DNA of 9,846 bases from an uncultured Clostridia bacterium (GTDB taxonomy: Bacteria > Bacillota > Clostridia > TANB77 > CAG-508), in contig CASTFX010000039.1 of assembly GCA_949448405.1 (NCBI GenBank), positions 1 through 9,846 of the forward strand. Direction: 5' to 3'. The notes below the pieces were generated by a model. It searched no databases and had not been told where the DNA came from. It saw nothing but the letters and a program-made list of their open reading frames with translations. The translations under genes and the position numbers were made by a program. Position 1 is the first letter of the stretch. Each line of letters starts with the position of its first letter. Below are positions 6,590-9,846 of this stretch, one piece after another.

Positions 6590-9398
6590 TTGGCAGATTT
6601 AGAAAATAAACAAGAACAAACAAATGAGCAATTAAAAGAAACAAATAAAAAAGAAAATAAATTTAGAACTAGAACAATATTAGTATTAATCGCAATAATT
6701 ATATTTTTACTTGTCATAGGCATAAATTTTAGAACAAATTATATTGAACTATTTGAAATAGGAGAAAACTATACAGAAGTTTTCAGTCAAAATTTAAAAT
6801 ATAAAATATATATAGGTGCAGCAAACTTTATCTTTATATTTATTACTGTTTGTGTAACAAATAGTTTTATAAAGAAAGGTCTAAAAGCATTTTTTGAACA
6901 AGAAAATAAAGAAATGCCAAAACTTCCAAATAAGTCATTAGCACTAATTTTTGCTCTTATAGCAGCAATGGTAACACCTAATATGTTTATAGAGAAACTA
7001 ATATTATTTAGAAACGTAGCGCAATTTGGGATAACAGACCCTATATTCAACTTAGATATAGGATTTTATATGTTCCAAGAGCCATTTATAGGATTAATAC
7101 TATATTATTTATTAGCAGTAACAATAATATTAACTGTGTATATAGCAATATATTATATAATAACTTTTAATAGGCATTTTGACGGGATAGATGGGCAGAC
7201 ATTAAAAAGAAATACTTTCATAAAACATCTATTATTCAATGCAATGTTAATAACAATTTTAATTGTAGGAATAATGATGCTTAATACTCAAAATATTGTA
7301 TTAGGGAATTTCTTAACACTAAATGATGAATTAGATACTGCAATAGTTGGAGCAGGATTAATAGAAACCACCGTAAAATTATGGGGATATAGAATACTTG
7401 GAGTAGTAATTATATTGTCAGTATGGATGGCAATAAGATTTTTCAAGAAAAGTAGTGCAAAGAATGTAATAAAATCTTTATTAGTAGTTCCAGTTTACTT
7501 AGTTATTTTATTTATAGTAATGGTTGGATATAAAATGTTCTTTATGAACGGAAGTGAACTAGATAAAGAAAAATCATATATAACAACAAATATTGATTAT
7601 ACAAAAACAGCATATAACTTAAAAATAGATGAAGTTGAAATAGAAAGTACAGGAACTATAACAAAAGAAGAAGCAAATAGAAATGACGAAGTAATAAATA
7701 ATGTCCCAATTATAACAGAAGAAGCAGCATTAAATATTTTAGAGCAAACACAAGCCAATACAGGATATTATACATACAATAATGTAAAACCTATATTATA
7801 TAAAAATAAACTTACATATATAGCTGCAAGAGAAATAAATAGTGCAAATACAACTTATAATAGTAAGGCAGACGAGTATACTCACGGATATGGAGCTATA
7901 TTAGTCTCTGCAAATGAAACAGATGAGAATGGAAATATGGTATATGTTTCTAAAGAATTTGAAAGCAAAGATATAAAAGAGCCTAGAATATATTATGGAA
8001 TGGAAACAAGTAGTACAATTAGCATATCAAATAAAAAGCAAGAATTTGACTATCCTAAGACTACTACACAAAACGCAACAAACAACTATCAAGGAACTCG
8101 GAGGAATTAATTTAAACATACTAGATAGAATAGCAGTTGCAATTAAAGAAAAAAAACTAGGATTAGTATTTACAAGTAATGATAGTAAAATATTATTAAA
8201 TAGAAATATTTTAAATAGAGCTAAAACTATAATGCCATATCTAATTTATGATGAAGAGCCATATTTAGTAATTGGAGACGATAGTAAATTATATTGGGTT
8301 ATAGATGCATATACAATTTCAAATGAATATCCATATTCACAAAAAACAAAGATACAATATGAAAATGGAATAAAAGAAATTAACTATATAAGAAATTCAG
8401 TAAAGGTAATAGTAGATGCATATAATGGAAATACAGAGTTCTATATAACAGATAAAACTGATCCAATAGTAATGGTATACAATAACATGTATAAAGGCCT
8501 ATTCAAAGAGCAAAGTGAAATACCAGAAGGCATATCAAAATATTTTACTTATTCAAAGTTTTTATATAAAATACAATCAGATATGCTAACAATGTATCAT
8601 AATGTTTCAGCAGACGTTTTATATAGGGGAAATGACGTATGGCAAATTGCTTCATACTCAAATCTAATAACAACAACAGCTAAAGCAGAAATGAACCCTA
8701 TATATACAATGGTAAAAACAGTAGATTCAGAAGAGAGCAAACTAGGATTAGTAGTACCATATAATTTATACAAAAAAGAAAGTATGAATGCATATTTAGT
8801 AGGAACGGTAGAAAATGGAAATAACAAATTAACAATGTATAAATTTTCTAATGATAGTAGTGCTATAGGACCAATGCAGTTAGATAGTTTGATAGGACAG
8901 GATGAGACAATATCAAAAGAGATATCAGACTTAAATGTAACAGGAATGAGAATTACAAAAGAAATCGTTGTAGTTCCAGTAGATAATACTTTGCTTTATA
9001 TAATACCTATATATCAAACATCTTTAAATGAGAAAAATAGCTCATCAGTACTTAAAAAGGTAGTTGTTGCATCAGGTAATAAAATAGCAATAGGAAGTGA
9101 TTTTAGAAAAGCACTAGAAAATCTATTATCAGCAAACTATTCAGTAAGCATTGAAGTAGAAGACACAAGCTCAATAGAAGGATTAATAGATTTGATAATA
9201 AAAGCAAATAAAAACTTAACAGAGTCAAACGATTCAAATGATTGGACACAAATAGGAAGAGATATACAGCAGCTTCAGACTCTAGTAAGACAATTAGAAG
9301 AGATAAAAAGAGCAGAAGAGAGCAATAATAGTAATGAGAACCAAAATCAGCTAAATGATACAAATACATTAGTTGACGAAAATGTTATAGAAAGATAA
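6590..9398 (+). CDS. UPF0182 (COG1615) family membrane protein, one +1 frame break at CGG
   Basis: Function of this family is unknown. The likely start is TTG 6590, eight bases after GGAG (6578-6581); the GTG at 6560 has no RBS. The frame 6590-8098 joins to 8100-9398 by skipping C8099, giving 935 residues, the usual family size. The N-terminal third has about seven hydrophobic segments. Family hallmarks before the break are DPIFNLDIGFYMFQEPF, SYITTNIDYTKTAY, YTHGYGAI and PRIYYGM. After it come GGINLNILDRI, MPYLIYDEEPYLV, WVIDAYT-IS-N-YPYS, NYIRNSVKVIVDAYNGN and MYHNVSADV. The large C-terminal part is probably extracellular and ends in a Gln/Asn/Glu-rich tail. Without a shift the product ends three codons after CGG, losing 433 residues. 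The break is a frameshift mutation, an assembly error, or a programmed shift. Confidence 0.93.
8096..8102 (+). other. Frame break 3: ACT-C-GGA (zero-frame CGG) in the UPF0182 gene
   Basis: The zero frame reads CAA GGA ACT CGG AGG AAT TAA. Skipping C8099 gives ACT GGA GGA ATT AAT, or T-G-G-I-N, restoring the conserved GGV-like motif of UPF0182. AAGGA (8091-8095) lies directly upstream of the ACT codon. A Shine-Dalgarno-like sequence this close to the slip site resembles the RF2 (prfB) arrangement, though the other two sites lack it. Confidence 0.85.
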
Positions 9399-9404
9399 AT
9401 CAAA

Positions 9405-9437
9405 AAAACTTAGTTAATTTTAAATTAACTAAGTTTT
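9405..9437. terminator. Bidirectional intrinsic terminator between convergent genes
   Basis: A perfect 14-base stem, AAAACTTAGTTAAT (9405-9418) and ATTAACTAAGTTTT (9424-9437), with a five-base loop. It has T-rich flanks on both strands (TTTTCTTTT on plus, TTTTTTTGATTT on minus), so it can stop transcription of the UPF0182 gene and of the convergent Xre regulator. Confidence 0.85.
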
Positions 9438-9445
9438 CTTTTGGT

Positions 9446-9670
9446 TTATTTTACTTTTTCATAAGGAGAGGAGTTATCAGTTCTGTATAGTAAATAATCT
9501 ACACTAGTATTATAGAAATCAGCAATTTTACAAAGTATTTCTAGTGGTACATTTCTTCTTCCTAGTTCATAGTAAGAATAAGCTACCTGCGAGATGTTTA
9601 GAAAATTACTCATTTGTGTCTGGGTATAATCGTTATCCTCTCTTAAATCTTTAATTCTTGTTTTCATCAT
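9446..9670 (-). CDS. Small Xre-family helix-turn-helix transcriptional regulator
   Basis: The 74-residue product is little more than one HTH_3 (lambda Cro/CI-like) domain: TRIKDLREDNDYTQTQMSNF contains the first helices, LNISQVAYSYYELGRRNVP the recognition helix region, and LEILCKIADFYNTSVDYLLY the standard closing helices. The length is typical of stand-alone Xre regulators. Two adjacent ATG codons (9670 and 9667) are possible starts; AAAGGA lies about 13 bases upstream of the first, a little far. The gene is convergent with the UPF0182 gene and divergent from the promoter at 9748-9776, whose two palindromes are plausible operators for it. The partner gene lies beyond the right edge, so its role (phage-like, toxin-antitoxin or metabolic) cannot be told. 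Confidence 0.9.
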   Translation of the reverse strand: MMKTRIKDLREDNDYTQTQMSNFLNISQVAYSYYELGRRNVPLEILCKIADFYNTSVDYLLYRTDNSSPYEKVK

Positions 9671-9747
9671 ATTGGATTAGACATCCTTTCTAAAATATAT
9701 TTAGACAAACTATTACAAAAAAATCTTACAATAAAAGAAAAATTATA

Positions 9748-9799
9748 TTGACTTTTAAAACGAAATGTTTTAAAATGAAAATATAAAACAATATGTTTT
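9748..9799 (+). promoter_or_regulatory. Rightward promoter with two operator-like palindromes
   Basis: TTGACT (9748-9753), a 17-base spacer and TAAAAT (9771-9776) form a good sigma-A promoter pointing out of the window. Two palindromes of form AAAAC-N5-GTTTT lie at 9757-9771 and 9785-9799, with centres 28 bases apart. The first extends to TTTTAAAAC/GTTTTAAAA (9753-9761 / 9767-9775) and fills the spacer and -10; the second covers the start point. This is the layout of a repressed promoter, and the adjacent divergent Xre protein is the natural candidate repressor. A possible ATG at 9823 lacks a clear RBS. Confidence 0.65.
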
Positions 9800-9846
9800 A
9801 ATTATAAAATATTAAAATAAAAATGAGTAGGAACTTATGTAGTGGT

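Noticed and set aside
7995..8100. Separate gene starting at ATG 7995
   Set aside because: The first 35 codons overlap the UPF0182 frame and match nothing; homology in this frame begins only at 8100, exactly after the break.
9823..9846. Start of a gene at ATG 9823 (M-S-R-N-L-C-S-G)
   Set aside because: It is downstream of a good promoter, but no Shine-Dalgarno sequence is visible and only eight codons are in the window.

Overview
The window is a low-GC bacterial chromosome segment. Gene order, Shine-Dalgarno sites and protein families suggest a Bacillota member, most likely an uncultured clostridial lineage; this is inference, since no rRNA is present. Most of it is a co-directional block of core genes: infB (5'-truncated by the window edge), a 56-codon unknown gene, rbfA, nrnA, truB, ftsY and a large UPF0182 membrane protein. 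A convergent small Xre-type regulator and an outward promoter with twin operator-like palindromes close the right end.

Layout: 2-2356 infB; 2355-2480 structured repeat copy 1; 2499-3021 unknown small gene overlapping rbfA; 3040-3993 nrnA; 3990-4117 structured repeat copy 2; 4150-5021 truB, in three reading frames; 5022-5653 a 630-base gap holding a promoter, a GC-rich non-coding unit resembling the template repeat (TR) of a diversity-generating retroelement (DGR), a terminator and the ftsY promoter; 5654-6559 ftsY; 6590-9398 UPF0182 gene, in two frames; 9405-9437 bidirectional terminator; 9446-9670 Xre regulator on the minus strand; 9748-9799 promoter and operators.

Two observations stand out. 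First, the window contains exactly three in-frame CGG codons, and each sits exactly where the reading frame must slip by +1 (4294, 4742 and 8099). In each case skipping the C gives GGA, a Gly that fits the family, and long conserved protein follows. This looks like CGG acting as an unassigned or hungry codon that forces +1 frameshifting, although systematic sequence errors or gene decay remain possible. Second, the truB-ftsY gap carries a TR-like sequence with its own promoter and terminator but no reverse transcriptase or target gene in view: an orphan, possibly trans-acting, DGR template. A third observation is a pair of 126-128-base intergenic elements whose stems differ in sequence but stay complementary.

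The housekeeping genes fit together as a translation and export block: IF2 starts translation, RbfA matures the 30S subunit, NrnA recycles nanoRNAs/pAp, TruB makes tRNA pseudouridine 55, and FtsY docks SRP-bound ribosomes at the membrane, where the UPF0182 protein resides.
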